In this document: positions 22,795 to 35,029 of the stretch, piece by piece | How positions within the stretch are numbered: the first letter of the stretch is position 1 | Layout of the letters: each line of letters starts with the position of its first letter | Assembly: GCF_963678635.1 (NCBI RefSeq) | Contig: NC_087069.1 | Coordinates: 1,812,166 to 1,876,165 of the forward strand | Length of the DNA stretch: 64,000 bases | Direction: 5' to 3' | Origin: Symsagittifera roscoffensis | Lineage: Eukaryota > Xenacoelomorpha > Acoela > Convolutidae | The notes under the pieces: model-generated | Database searches by the model: none | Seen by the model: the letters and a program-made list of their open reading frames with translations, nothing else | Told to the model about the DNA's origin: nothing | Made by a program: the position numbers and the translations under genes

Positions 22795-24334
22795 AGCACC
22801 TGAGTGTTTTTTTGGTCTGCTAAATAGACCAGACCTCTGATTACGTCACCAGTGTCTAGATGAAGTTAAGTATGAACACAACTTAGAGTAATCTACGAGT
22901 GCAATTCAATCGAAAAGCAGTCCAGTTCGAAAGGCAGAATTATCGCCTTTTTAGTGTGTTTTCAAGCGCACGGCAGTTAGATCAGTTGCGGATATAGGGT
23001 GAATGGGAGAAGGGCGGTGTCCCTCTCAGGAACTCGACACCCTCAACAACCAAAGGGCTATTTTACAAGACTTATTTTCACCCGCCAAACCTAAAGCTGT
23101 TCTAGAGACGCCTTTAGCGCCAATATTTACAAACGTTTTTAGGGAAAGCACGCCGTTATATTGCTATTTCCGGTCAAAATTTTCCAGAGAGTACCAACCT
23201 ACAAACAGGACTTTTGGGATTTTGTGTAAATTTTGACTGCAGCGCAGAAAATTTTGGCTAACTAGAAGGTTTTTCACTGTTCCAAGGAAGCACCGGAAAA
23301 TCACCCCCTTGAAAAACTCCTCCATAAACACAACGCCTTGACTAAGATGCCAATCAATCTCAAGAAATCACAAAAGAGTTGGTTTCGACAAAACATATTA
23401 CTCTTGCATGAGGTGTACAAATTAGGCTCTTTGATCAATCTGCTACAAAACTAGCTCCATAGCGCAATGCTACTAAACTATTTGATGCCTTTTTGGGTTT
23501 GATTGATGGGGCATTGATTGGTCCTCATCTCCTGTGGATGGGGATAGAAACCTAGTCTCCTTTAACTCCAATCCAATTTTCATACCCACTCAATCTCGTA
23601 CACTTGAATCGGAGAATTCAGCTCGCAAATCCGAATCTTCCTGTAGTCGATCCCCTATTAATCTATATTTGTAACGAGTTTCAAATGCGGTCATTTGGGG
23701 GCGTATCGGTGAAATTAAAGTTTACATTTGACTTTCATCGAGAAAAATTTTTGCAATAATCATTTATCAAAATCTGATAATAACAAGATGTTTACACCGC
23801 TTGATATTTATGATTGCGTGATATGATTGATCTGTTTGAGCTAATTGATTAATACCGATCATAAAAGCAAAATTGTCACCGGTTGTAGCATGGACGAAGA
23901 AAAACCTTCTGGGGGTTTACAAATTGACTAATTTGTGCACTCCAATTATTCAAATTCGGGCTTACGTGTATTATCACCAAGGTAGCAACTTGCCGTTACT
24001 TTGCTGCATCAAAAAAACCTTTCATCGCAATTTCCCTATGTGCCCATCTGAAGAGACAATCCTCTAATAATCGCACCTAATACCAAACCTTCTAACGCTT
24101 CAAAGCAACACTTTTTATCTTCCATTTATACAGCTGATTTGTTGAAACCGAAATTTGAGATAAATGTTTGATGTAAATCTAGGTATGATTGTCCAAAACT
24201 AAAAACTATGACTAGATAAAGGAGCAAAAATATGCGAAGTGAACCAGAACTCAAACCTCCCTCCCCTCCCCTTTCCACTTCTTCCCTCCCCTAGAAGACC
24301 GCATTTGAAATGAACTTTAATAAATAACTGGTCC

Positions 24335-24561
24335 CACCAGGTGGGCTGTGACAGATTTCGTCCCATGACAGATCTCGTTCCATTTTAATTTCATCAGATT
24401 TCGTCCTATTTCAAAGCGTAAACAGATTTCGTCCCGCAAATTTGGATATGGGATGATTTGATGTTGGATATGGGACGAAATCTGTATGGGTCGAAATCTG
24501 TTAATTAAATAAAAAGGACGAAATCTGTAGTACGAACGAAATCTGTGCCAATCACCAGGTG
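24335..24561. mobile_element. MITE-like element, copy 2
   Basis: Same structure as at 15925, including CACCAGGTG on both sides and the four-plus-four arrangement of the CAGATTTCGTCC-like motif. Its position inside the duplicated unit shows that it was copied with the unit. Confidence 0.7.
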
Positions 24562-25065
24562 ATGATGAAAACGTGCAACCATACATCGTCTCTTGAATTG
24601 ACGGATGAGGCCACCAAAGTGACCCAGTGTGGAGTGTTTGGAACTTTTGGGAAGAGTCGAGACTGCGAAAGTCAAACGAGCTTTCCCCAATCGAGTATAT
24701 TGAATCCTCAATATATTGTTGGTGTTTTCACATCTTTTACCTTGTTGGAAACATGAAGAATTTTGCAAAAAGATCTCAGATTAGGGCCATCTATTTAGAC
24801 ATTAGAAAATCGCAATTTGATAATTTTTACAAAAATAGTCTTTTTTTCCTGTTTACTTGCTTTCATTGTCTTTTTCCAACTGTCTGTTGGCTATGATTTT
24901 TCATAGCGGACTTTTTTTAAGACATTGATAGACAAATTTTTGTAAATGTAGTTTTTTATTTATCCTATTTATCCACAAATATTTGACTCAGCAACTTTTC
25001 TCTGACTTCCTGTCTGTCAGTTTTTCATGCTATGTTTCTGTTTTTATCGCAAGTGGTGCTATGCA

Positions 25066-26448
25066 AAAAGGCTTGAAACCAAAATAAACGTTCGATATTT
25101 GGATCTTGGAAATCTAGCCGACGACTATAAGATAGTGCCCCACGACCTTATAAACATAATGAAAAAAAAAACTTTGGCCAAACCTAAAAACAGACAAAAG
25201 ACCGACCACAGGTACGCAGTACAATACAAAACAATAATTTCTAAATTGAAAAACAACTGACCTGGAAAAGCTTAGGAAGTTATTGATAAACTGGATGCAG
25301 AATATGGTTTTTAACTCCTACAAAAAAGCTTTAGCGTACAATTTTTTTTGCAAATTGATTAAGTGGAAAGATACAATCGCTTTTTAGAAAAAATTGAATT
25401 AAAAAAACATATTTGAAAATGAATGATAGCCATTTTTGCAATCAGATCCTCCCGGCAGCCAAAGGTGGCATGGGTCTTTTCTCAGCTCACCATTTAGCGT
25501 TACGCGCTTTTTTGGCCTCAGCAGAAGGAGCCAAAAATAGCTCAGGTGAAAATTTTGACTTGAAACACGAGGATGTAACATATAAAGGCGCAATAAAACT
25601 TTGGTTTGATGCAGCAAAAAGGGAATTAGCTCCGAAAAACTGAAAAAAAATTTTGATAAGCCCCTCATTGATAAGGAAAATTCTCAAATAATTTTGAAAC
25701 TAAATTCTACTGATTTAAATATATTGGGTGCTCATCAACATATGTTGGTATTGAAATGGTTGAATGTCATACCGTGTAAAAGTCTCAGAATAAAATTGTC
25801 AAATATACAGCTCAGAACTGCAATTGGACTCCGCCTAGATTCAAAAATTGGTGAAAAACATAGATACGTTTGCGGAAATTATGTAACCGAAGAAGAAATA
25901 CATGACCGATCTTGTCTAAAAAGTGCAGAGAGATTCTCTTGGCATTCAAACTTGAATGCCTTTATGAATCAAAATTTCGCCTCAACTGACAATCCTTTCC
26001 TGTTAGAGTCACGACACCTTCACAGAAAAGGTGAGACGCGACCAGACGGTTTGAGGATCACCCCGTGGACTGTTGGTAAGCGGCTCGTAAGAGATGTAAA
26101 GATAGTTGTCTCCATAGGCTCTACTAGCATAAGCGCAGGCTCGGTTGTCCATCAAAAAAAGAGATTTCATTAAGGATGAAAGTAGTTTTCAACCAATAGT
26201 TTTTAAAGTTCAGGATGTCACCGGCTCTAGCACTGAGGTTTTCCATAAAATTTCTGTGAGAACTTGAGCACGTGTACCGAGGAACTCGGGGCAGGTAATT
26301 TTGTTAAGCAAAAAAATTCCCTCGCAAAACAGGTTCCGAACGCTGCCTGTCTACTTGGCAAAATTAACGAAAAAACAAATTTCGGAGATTTTTTTGATTT
26401 TTAGATCCAAGGGGAGAAAGTGCAGCTCAGTATAAGTATCTGATGGAC
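25066..26448 (+). pseudogene. LINE 3' half, degenerate copy 2
   Basis: Carries the same damaged YLDLGNLADDY RT box as copy 1, showing that the damage came before the duplication. The endonuclease part is open over a longer stretch (25694-26173), joining the CCHC module to RPDGLRITPWTVG and LVRDVKIVVSIGS without the stop seen in copy 1. The stop after ELAPKN is shared. Confidence 0.85.
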
Positions 26449-26717
26449 TAAGATGCCAATCAAGCTCACAAATCCGAATCTTCCTGTAGTCGATCCCCTA
26501 TTAATCTATATTTGTAACGAGTTTCAAATGCGGTCATTTGGGGGCGTATCGGTGAAATTAAAGTTTACATTTGACTTTCTAAAAATTCCCTCGCAAAACA
26601 GGTTCCGAACGCTGCCTGTCTACTTGGAAAAATTAACGATAAAACAAATTTCGGAGATTTTTTTAATTTTTAGATCCAAGGGGAGAAAGTGCAGCTCAGT
26701 ATAAGTATCTGATGGAC
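26449..26717 (+). repeat. Short partial duplication unit between copies 2 and 3
   Basis: Begins with AGATGCCAATCAAGCTCACAAATCCG, which skips directly to the conserved open stretch, then jumps to the last 140 bases of the LINE half. It is an internally deleted unit, consistent with an unequal-exchange product. Confidence 0.8.
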
Positions 26718-27706
26718 TAAGATGCCAATCAATCTCAAGAAATCACAAAAGAGTTGGTTTCGACAAAACATATTACTCTTGCATGAGGTGTACAAATTAG
26801 GCTCTTTGATCAATCTGCTACAAAACTAGCTCCATAGCGCAATGCTACTAAACTATTTGATGCCTTTTTGGGTTTATTGATGGGGCATTGACTGGTCCTC
26901 ATCTCCTGCGGATGGGGATAGAAAGCTAGTCTTCTTTAGCCCCAATCCAATTTTCATACCCACTCAATCTCGTACACTTGATCCGGAGAATTCAGCTCAC
27001 AAATCCGAATCTTCCTGTAGTCGATCCCCTATTAATATATATTTGTAACGAGTTTCAAATGCGGTCATTTGGGGGCGTATCGGTGAAATTAAAGTTTACA
27101 TTTGACTTTCATCGAGAAAAATTTTTGCAATAATCATTTATCAAAATCTGATAACAACAAGATGTTTACACCGCTTGATATTTATGATTGCGTGATATGA
27201 TTGATCTATTTGAGCTAATTGATTAATACCGATCATAAAAGCAAAATTGTCACCGGTTGTAGCATGGACGAAGAAAAACCTTCTGGGGGTTTACAAATTG
27301 ACTAATTTGTGCACTCCGTTTATTCAAATTCGGGCTTACGTGTATTATCACCAAGGTAGCAACTTGCCGTTACTTTGCTGCATCAAAAAGACTTTTCATC
27401 GCAATTTCCCTAAGTGCCCATCTGAAGAGACAATCCTCTAATAATCGCACCTAATACCAAACCTTCTAACGCTTCAAAGCAACACTTTTTATCTTCCATT
27501 TATACAGCTGATTTGTTGAAACCGAAATTTGAGATAAATGTTTGATGTAAATCTAGGTATGATTATCCAAAACTAAAAACTATGACTAGATAAAGGAGCA
27601 AAAATATGCGAAATGAACCAGAACTCAAACCTCCCCCCTCCCCCTTCCGCTTCTTCCCTCCCCTAGAAGTCCGCATTTGAAATGAACTTTAATAAAAAAC
27701 TGGTCA

Positions 27707-27933
27707 CACCAGGTGGACTGTGACAGATTTCGTCCCATGACAGATCTCGTTCCATTTTAATTTCATCAGATTTCGTCCTATTTCAAAGCGTACACAGATT
27801 TCATCCCAAAAAATAGGATATGAGATGATAGGATGTTGGCTATGGAATGAAATCTGTATGGCACGAAATCTGTTAATTAAATAAAAAGGACGAAATCTGT
27901 AGTACGAACGAAATCTGTGCCAATCACCAGGTG
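27707..27933. mobile_element. MITE-like element, copy 3
   Basis: Flanked by CACCAGGTG on both sides. The inner motif copies are more diverged than in copies 1 and 2 (for example CAGATTTCATCCC and GGAATGAAATCTG), which weakens the fold-back. Confidence 0.65.
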
Positions 27934-28436
27934 ATGATGAAAACGTGCAACCATACTTCGTCTCTTGAATTGACGGATGAGGCCACCAAAGTGACCCAGT
28001 GTGGACTGTTTGGAACTTTTGGGAAGAGTCGAGACTGCGAAAGTCAACCGAGTTTTCCCCAATCGAGTATATTGAATCCTCAATATATTGTTGTTGTTTT
28101 CACATCTTTTACCTTGTTGGAAACATGAAGAATTTCGCAAAAAGATCTCAAATTAGGGCCATCTATTTAGACATTAGAAAATCGCAATTTGATAATTTTT
28201 ACAAAAATAGTCATTTTTTTCTGTTTACTTGCTTTCATTGTCTTTTTTCCAACTGTCTGTTGGCTATGATTTTTCATAGCGGACTTTTTTTAAGACATTG
28301 ATAGACAAATTTTTGTAAACTTAGTCTTTTATTTATCCTATTTATCCACAAATATTTGACTCAGGAACTTTTCTCTGACTTCCTGTTTGTCAGTTTTTCA
28401 TGCTATGTTTCTGTTTTTATCGCAAGTGGTGCTATG

Positions 28437-29917
28437 CAAAAAGGCTTGAAACCAAAATAAACGTTCGATATTTGGATCTTGGAAATCTAGCCGACGACTA
28501 TAAGATAGTGCTCCACGACCTCATAAAGATACTGAAAAAAAATAAAAAAACTTTGGCCAAACCAAAAAACAGACAAAAGACCGACCACAGGTACGCAGTA
28601 CAATACAATTTTAGGTCAATCCCAATAAGTATGACAAAAAAACTAAATTCAAGGATTAACTTGTAATCTTGGGCTCGCCGATAGGTGATTTTTGTCGCAA
28701 ATAATTTCTAAATTAAAAAACAACTGAGCTGGAAAAGTTTCGGAGGTTATTGATAAACTGGATGCAGAATATGGTTTCTAACTCCTACAAAAAAACTTTA
28801 ACGTACAATTTTTTTTGCAAATTGATTAAGTGGAAAGATACAATCGCTTTTTAGAAGAAATTGAATTAAAAAAACATATTTGAAAATGAATGATAGCCAT
28901 TTTTGCAATCAGATCTCCCGGCAGCCAAAGGTGGCATGGGTCTTTTCTCAGCTCACCTATAAGCGTTACGCGCTTTTTTGGCCTCAGTAGAAGGAGCGAA
29001 AAATAGCTCAGGTGAAAATTTTGACTTGAAACACGAGGATGTAACATATAAAGGCGCAATAAAACTTTGGTTTGATGCAGCAAAAAGTGAATTAGCTTCG
29101 AAAAACTGAATACAAAAATATGAACAGAGCCCTTCATTGCTAAGGAAAATTCTCAAATGATTTTGAAACTAAATTCTACTGATTTAAATATATTGGGTGC
29201 TCATCAACATATGTTGGTTATGAAATGGTTGAATGTCATATCGTGTAAAAGTCTCAGATTAAAATTGTCAAATATACAGCTCAGAACTGCAATTGGACTC
29301 CGCTTAGATTCAAAAATTGGTGAAAAACATAGATACGTTTGCGGAAATTATGTAACCGAAGAAGAAATACATGACCGATCTTGTCTAAAAAGTGCAGAGA
29401 GATTCTCTTGGCATTCAAACTTGAATGCCTTTTTGAATCAAAATTTCGCCTCAACTGACAATCCTTTCCTGTTAGAGTCACGACACCTTCACAGAAAAGA
29501 TGAGACGCGACCAGACGGTTTGAGGTTCACCCCGTGGACTGTTGGTAGGCGGCTCGTAAGAGATGTAAAGATAGTTGTCTCCATAGGCTCTACTAGCATA
29601 AGCGCAGGCTCGGTTGTCCATCAAAAAAAGAGATTTCATTAAGGATGAAAGTAGTTTTCAACCAATAGTTTTTAAAGTTCAGGATGTCACCGGCTCTAGC
29701 ATTGAGGTTTTCCATAAAATTTCTGTGAGAACTTGAGCACGTGTACCGAGGAACTCGGGGCAGGTAATTTTGTTAAGCAGAAAAATTCCCTCGCAAAACA
29801 GGTTCCGAACGCTGCCTGTCTACTTGGCAAAATTAACGATAAAACAAATTTCGGAGATTTTTTTAATTTTTAGATCCAAGGGGAGAAAGTGCAGCTCAGT
29901 ATAAGTATCTGATGGAC
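28437..29917 (+). pseudogene. LINE 3' half, degenerate copy 3
   Basis: Shares YLDLGNLADDY with the other two copies. About 60 bases after the RT box (near 28609-28690, readable as FRSIP and ILGSPIGD in shifting frames) are present here and missing in copies 1 and 2. They match the intact ORF's ILGSPIGELC segment, so this copy is the least deleted. The endonuclease block is open at 29157-29642. Confidence 0.85.
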
Positions 29918-30314
29918 TAAGATGCCAATCAATCTCAAGAAATCACAAAAGAGTTGGTTTCGACAAAACATATTACTCTTGCATGAGGTGTACAAATTAG
30001 GCTCTTTGATCAATCTGCTACAAAACTAGCTCCATAGCGCAATGCTACTAAACTATTTGATGCCTTTTTGGGTTTATTGATGGGGCATTGACTGGTCCTC
30101 ATCTCCTGCGGATGGGGATAGAAAGCTAGTCTTCTTTAGCCCCAATCCAATTTTCATACCCACTCAATCTCGTACACTTGATCCGGAGAATTCAGCTCGC
30201 AAATCCGAATCCTCTTTTAGTCGATCCCCTATTAATCTATATTTGTAACGAGTTTCGAATGCGGTCATTTGGGGGCGTATCCGTGAAATTAAAGTTAACA
30301 TTTGACTTTCATCG
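29918..30314 (+). repeat. Partial duplication unit, copy 4
   Basis: First 397 bases of the unit, through the conserved open stretch, ending at CATCGA where copies 1 to 3 continue. The second duplicated block starts directly after it. Confidence 0.85.
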
Positions 30315-30689
30315 AAGCAATTCAATCTTCTTGAGTTTCTCTCAACTAGGGTTTATTCTGTGCCGATGTTAGCTTTCTCAATCTGGTTGACTTGAATTCC
30401 AGCCATCTGACTCTTTTCTTCTATCCACGTTTTACTTTTAAAATAAGATTCAAACTTTAAAGTTTTCATTGAAGAAGTAAAAAAAAGTATGGAGGTTGCA
30501 GTGGACTTTTTCAGCATCCAGATGGACGTTTTAAACTCAAAAAAGTTGGAAGGATCTAAAAGAACTTTATTTTCAGTTGAAATCAGCGGCAAAGACCTAG
30601 AAAAACCGAGAAAGATACAGGAATAGTTTAAAAAAACAGTTAAGCAGGGTGGGAGTTAAGTATGGCAACGTCAAGTTTGGTCTCCAAGT

Positions 30690-31418
30690 TTTTATTACCG
30701 TAGGAATTCAACGGTTATAACGACTTCGAAAAATACCTAACAAACTTCGAGTTATCAACAGGACTACAAAACTAGAAACAACCTGTAAGTGAAACCGAAA
30801 GACTGCAAAAATCAGCAAATGAATTTTAACGCACCTTTCCAGTCGTTAATAGAAATAGTAATGAGCAGAACGCTATGAGCAGTGGTCTTCCGAGGACGGC
30901 TATTGCGTCGCGTGCAGCAGGCAGGTGAAAAATTGACCAGTTTACTGGGCGATTTGCAGCAATTGACGTTGAAATTGTACCCAGAGGAGTCCCAAGACAT
31001 TCGGAATCACTTAGTGCTTCAAGATGGTCTCAAAGGTTTCGACAAAACTCAATTTAATTTTAAGCTACGCAAGACAATTTGGGACAAGGAGATGAACATC
31101 GCAGATGCTTTAGAGCGAGAATTTCACCTGGAATCTGTCATTAGAATTGAGACAGAAGAACAAACGCCGCGAAGAGCAGCCATATGGAGGTGTAAGAAAG
31201 ACATACTAGGAGACTCTAAGAAAAGATGTGTGAAAATAATACTCGGAGCAGTGACGGTCAAAGAGGATGGGAGAGAAACGCGACACGAAGGGAACCGATA
31301 TTGGGGAAAAGATTCAAGAGATCGTGCAAGAACTCCCACCCCTAGACCAAATACGCGCAAAAAAATGACACCTCTAGAAGTAAAAATGACTGAAGCAACG
31401 TTTTTGATCAAAATTTAG
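30690..31418 (+). pseudogene. Ty3/Gypsy gag remnant, copy 2
   Basis: Longest open stretch is 30882-31418, reading LLRRVQQAGEKLTSLLGDLQ, then IRNHLVLQDGLKGFDKTQ, KLRKTIWDKEMNIADALE and a basic tail. The pattern matches the capsid part of Ty3/Gypsy Gag. Compared with copy 1 it lacks a 4-base insertion and about 30 bases near 30800. No zinc knuckle was seen, and upstream stops remain. Confidence 0.65.
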
Positions 31419-31688
31419 CAAAAAGATCTAAGTATGAGTGTATGATAATCAAGAAAGATAGTTTCACCATTGTATCTTATTTACGGTGGTGATTTGTAAG
31501 CGTTATCAAATCAGTACATTAGCAATTTGTCTAGCAGAGTCACTGAATTTGTGACATTCGACCAGAATGTATCGAAAAGCAGTTCTAATTCGAATTTTTA
31601 TTATAGCAGCTGAGCGAGAAAATTGGCTGTTTTAGCACATTAACGGTGTTAGTCGATCAATTTGACGAATTGGGAATGGTCAATTCGG

Positions 31689-32462
31689 TGTGACATGTTA
31701 ATTTATAAAATTTCGTTGTAAAAGAAAGACACGTTGCGACGTCGACAATTCGCGACAATTGAAAACTGAAAAAACACAGAACAACAATATTCTGAGATAC
31801 AGAAGAGTCGGACAAAAAACAACGACAAACTGAGAAAAGATAATAATTTACGTTCATTCCGAGTTGTAACGATTGTGCCGCTACAATTGTTAAAAAGCAA
31901 TTCTCGAGAACCAGGAAGCATGTTGGGACGACGTGTCCAGCCTTCCGGTAAGAGACAAGACAGCTCTTCGTCCGAATTCAAACATCCGGAAGGGTCTCGG
32001 GAGAGAACTTAAACGTTATTTTAACAAACTTTTAGCTTCCCGGAATGTCTTGAGTTGAATTTAACTATTAGCAAATTTTTTATCAGAATATGAGAAGCTA
32101 GGAGTTGAGGGGAAAGGTTGATACATCTTCGATTGAGATGATGATTATTATCTACTGAGCAAAAACAATAGTAATATAATAAGTAGTACTAGCCCTGTTT
32201 TTAGGAGTGACCTCATGGTCTGGGGATACTGAGACCCAGCCATGAGCTCACTATTTTCGCATGTAATTTAGTTAATCTTAGCGTTCTGGCCGAAGCCGGA
32301 AACACTAAGGTTTTTGTCGACCCGATGTTAAAAAGGACCACACAAATAACTGGCTTTGGCAGAGACGGTGAAAAGCATGTTGAGCTGTGTTTAGACGCTA
32401 GCCAGTCGTTTCATAACCTAGCTTTATTTTCCGTCGATATGTACTTCCGGGCGAATGTTACA
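31689..32462 (+). repeat. Solo Gypsy-type LTR
   Basis: About 774 bp from TGTGACATG to GAATGTTACA, with no primer-binding site after it. Its 5' half matches the LTR at 20378 and its 3' half matches the truncated LTR at 21483, including diagnostic positions such as GGACCACACAAATAACTGG. This mosaic is expected from recombination between the two LTRs of one element. Confidence 0.8.
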
Positions 32463-32570
32463 ACTTCTCAATTCTGAACCTTCGTCAACCAACCGAATTA
32501 TTCTGAGCTGTTTGCATTTTATTCAAACGTTCTTTTTTTAATTTTTGAAATGTTGGTTGCTAGATGCGTG

Positions 32571-34668
32571 CGAATGGAGAAGGATATTAAGTCACTTCAA
32601 CCAGACATCAATTAAGCTTTGCAAAACAATTGCTAAACTATCCTGTACAATAGCAAGTAAAGTTGTCCCCCATGAAAACTTAACAGCTTAGAACTCGTGT
32701 CGCCTGATACCTCTGGACAAAAATTCAGGGGTGCGGCCCATTGGTATAGGCGAGGTTCTGCGAAGATTAATTGGCAAAAAAATCACCCAATGTATAAAAT
32801 CAGACCTTAAAAATCTCGAAAAAAACTTCCAACTCTGCTTATGCCAGAAGTGTGGAATCGAATATGCTATCCACAGCTTGAGGAAGGAGTTTGAGAAACC
32901 GGAAACGGAAGCCATACTACTTATTGATGCAGAAAACGCCTTCAACTTGCTCAATCGAGAACTTGCTCTAAAAAATGTACAAATCCTTTGTCCGGCACTA
33001 CATCATGCGCTGGCCAACTCATATAAACATCCCTCAAATTTATATGTCAAAAACACGGTTTTGACATCTACCGAAGGCACAACGCAAGGTGAACCCCTCG
33101 CAATGGCTATGTACGGAATTGGAATAATCCCACTGATTGAGCTCCTGCAAAAACCAAATGTCAATCAAAAATGGTACGCAGATGATGGAAGCGCAGCAGG
33201 TGATCGTAAGAGTCTCCGTGCAATACTGGACAACCTAGTTGTGTACGGAAAGGCTTTCGGGTACAATGTGAAGCCTTCCAAGTGTCAGCTTTCATAGTAA
33301 AGGAAAACTATTGTGAAAGCGCCATAAAAGTATTCGAAGGCACAAATATTACAATGGTAGACGGTTTTAGAGTCCTTGGATCGGTCATAGGAACACCATC
33401 AGCATGCGATAAGTACATCAAAAGCGAAATTGAAAAGACAGCTACCCTAACTGAAAAGCTTTCCAAAATGGCAAAAACATCACCACAAAATGCGTACTCC
33501 AGTTACACAAAAGGAATTCAAAATAAATTAAGTTTTCTAACCAGAACAACTCCGGAAGCGTTTAAGAAAATGGATGAATTTGAGAAAAACGTAAGACAGC
33601 AGTTACTTCCTAGTATTACTGGTAAAAGCCATATAACCGATGAAGATCGCAACATTTTTGCACTACCACTAAGAATGGGAGGATTAGACCTCCTCAGTAA
33701 CAAGGACTTTTCCAAACATTATGAATGGTCACGAGCCATTTGTGATCCGTTAGAAAACAGTGATACAGAAATAGATGAAACGGAACAAACACTGATAAAT
33801 ACAAACATCAAAACTGAGAAACATTACATCACACTCTCAATAAAGGCTAAAATTTTGGGAAATTGCTCATCAGAGAAAAACTGACAATAAATCTAGCGTC
33901 ACAGAAAGGAACATCGAATTGGCTAAGCGTTCTCCCCCTAAAAATTACAATTTCTCTCTCATCAAATTAGAGTTTAAAGATGGATTACATCTGAGATATG
34001 GATGGGAACCTCCAAACAACCCACATACATGCCCGTGTGGACAACCGTTCACACTGACCCACTCCCTACACTGTCCCAAAGGTGGATACACTCACCTAAG
34101 ACATAATGAAATTCGCGATACCTTTGCGACACTCCTGGACGAAGTATGCCCTGATGTTGAAATAGAGCCGAAACTTCAATCGTTGGAAGGCGAAATCTTT
34201 CACAACAAAACAACCACTACTGATGATGACGCTCGACTTGACATCAAGGCAAATGGACTCTGGGGAGGTCGATTCAGCCCAAGTTTTTTCGATGTAAAAG
34301 TTTTCAACGCCCATGCTTAATCCTGCCCTAAAAGTATATCTGACGCCTGCAAATATCAAGAGAGTGTCGAAACATTAAAATACCAACAAAGAATTCTGGA
34401 TGAGGAACACAGCAGCTTTGTTCCACTAATTTTTGCGTGTACCGGAGGAGCAGCACCGGGCTCTACAAAAACCGTCCAGAAATTAGCAGAGAAACTAAGC
34501 GAAAAACGGAACGAATCATACTCGGACTCAATTAGCTATATAAGAACAAAAATAAGTTTTGCACTTCTGAGAAGTGCAATCCTCTGCTTTAGGGGGTGCA
34601 AAATACTTAAAAATACATCCAACATAGACAATTCTATCTGTGCTGTAATCGAAGAGGGTAGATTTTAA
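32571..34668 (+). pseudogene. LINE with RT and restriction-like endonuclease, 5'-truncated and frameshifted
   Basis: Homology begins at DACEWRRI (about 32572) and runs through LIPLDKNSGVRPIGIGEVLR, the RT palm LLIDAENAFNLLNRE, TTQGEPLAMAMYG and the catalytic box WYADDGSAAGD. Then come the CCHC module CPCGQPFTLTHSLHC, RHNEIRD, and the endonuclease core DDARLDI with FFDVKVFNAHA. The C-terminal ISYIRTKISFALLRSAILC segment is readable to the stop at 34668. Breaks: a stop before RLIPLDK (about 32692), a frameshift near 33290, one near 33880 and a stop at 34320. This family differs from the PHD-finger LINE at 42829. Confidence 0.88.
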
Positions 34669-35029
34669 TTGACAATTCTCTCGATGCATTAAAATAGACT
34701 TGATTTATTCAGAAATTTTTGTCGATGTATTCAAATAGCGTTGGTATGGCGCTATCCAACCTGTTAACGTACCGTCGCATGACGGAAGGGCTCATTTTCT
34801 GTATGCGCAGTGCAGCTTCGCATCTGTGTAAAATCTATATTTTTGTATCACACAATAGTAAGTGTCGTTCTTTGACATCTAAATCAGCAGATAACAATAA
34901 TTTACACACTAGAACAGATTCCGTGTTGACCATTCTCTGGATCTTGATCTGATTGTACTCCCTTCCGAAATCTGGAATATACTCATTCATCGGTAGCTCC
35001 CTCCGCCTCATTCGCTCGAACGTAGCATA
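34669..35029. other. No gene recognised
   Basis: Short sequence between two LINEs. A direct repeat of TCGATGCATTAAAATAG and TCGATGTATTCAAATAG (about 34681 and 34713) may mark the LINE 3' end. Confidence 0.45.

Larger units (their letters stand above)
22795..26448 (+). repeat. Segmental duplication unit, copy 2
   Basis: Counterpart of 14379-18957 without the 915-base insertion. It contains a MITE-like element at 24335-24561 and a degenerate LINE 3' half at 25066-26448. Differences from copy 1 are scattered substitutions and small indels. Confidence 0.92.
26718..29917 (+). repeat. Segmental duplication unit, copy 3
   Basis: About 3.2 kb from AGATGCCAATCAATCTC to GATGGAC, head to tail with the preceding and following pieces. 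It lacks the first 540 bases found in copies 1 and 2. It has small private differences such as a diverged MITE centre and an extra 60 bases after the RT box. Confidence 0.92.
30315..32570 (+). repeat. Second duplicated block, copy 2 (gag remnant plus solo LTR)
   Basis: Counterpart of 18972-20830 and, past the LTR, of 21483-21900. The leader and 28S segment present in copy 1 are absent. It ends where LINE coding sequence begins at about 32571. Confidence 0.88.

Noticed and set aside
14379-30314. CRISPR-like array
   Set aside because: Repeat units are kilobases long and composed of transposon parts; no short repeat-spacer pattern exists.
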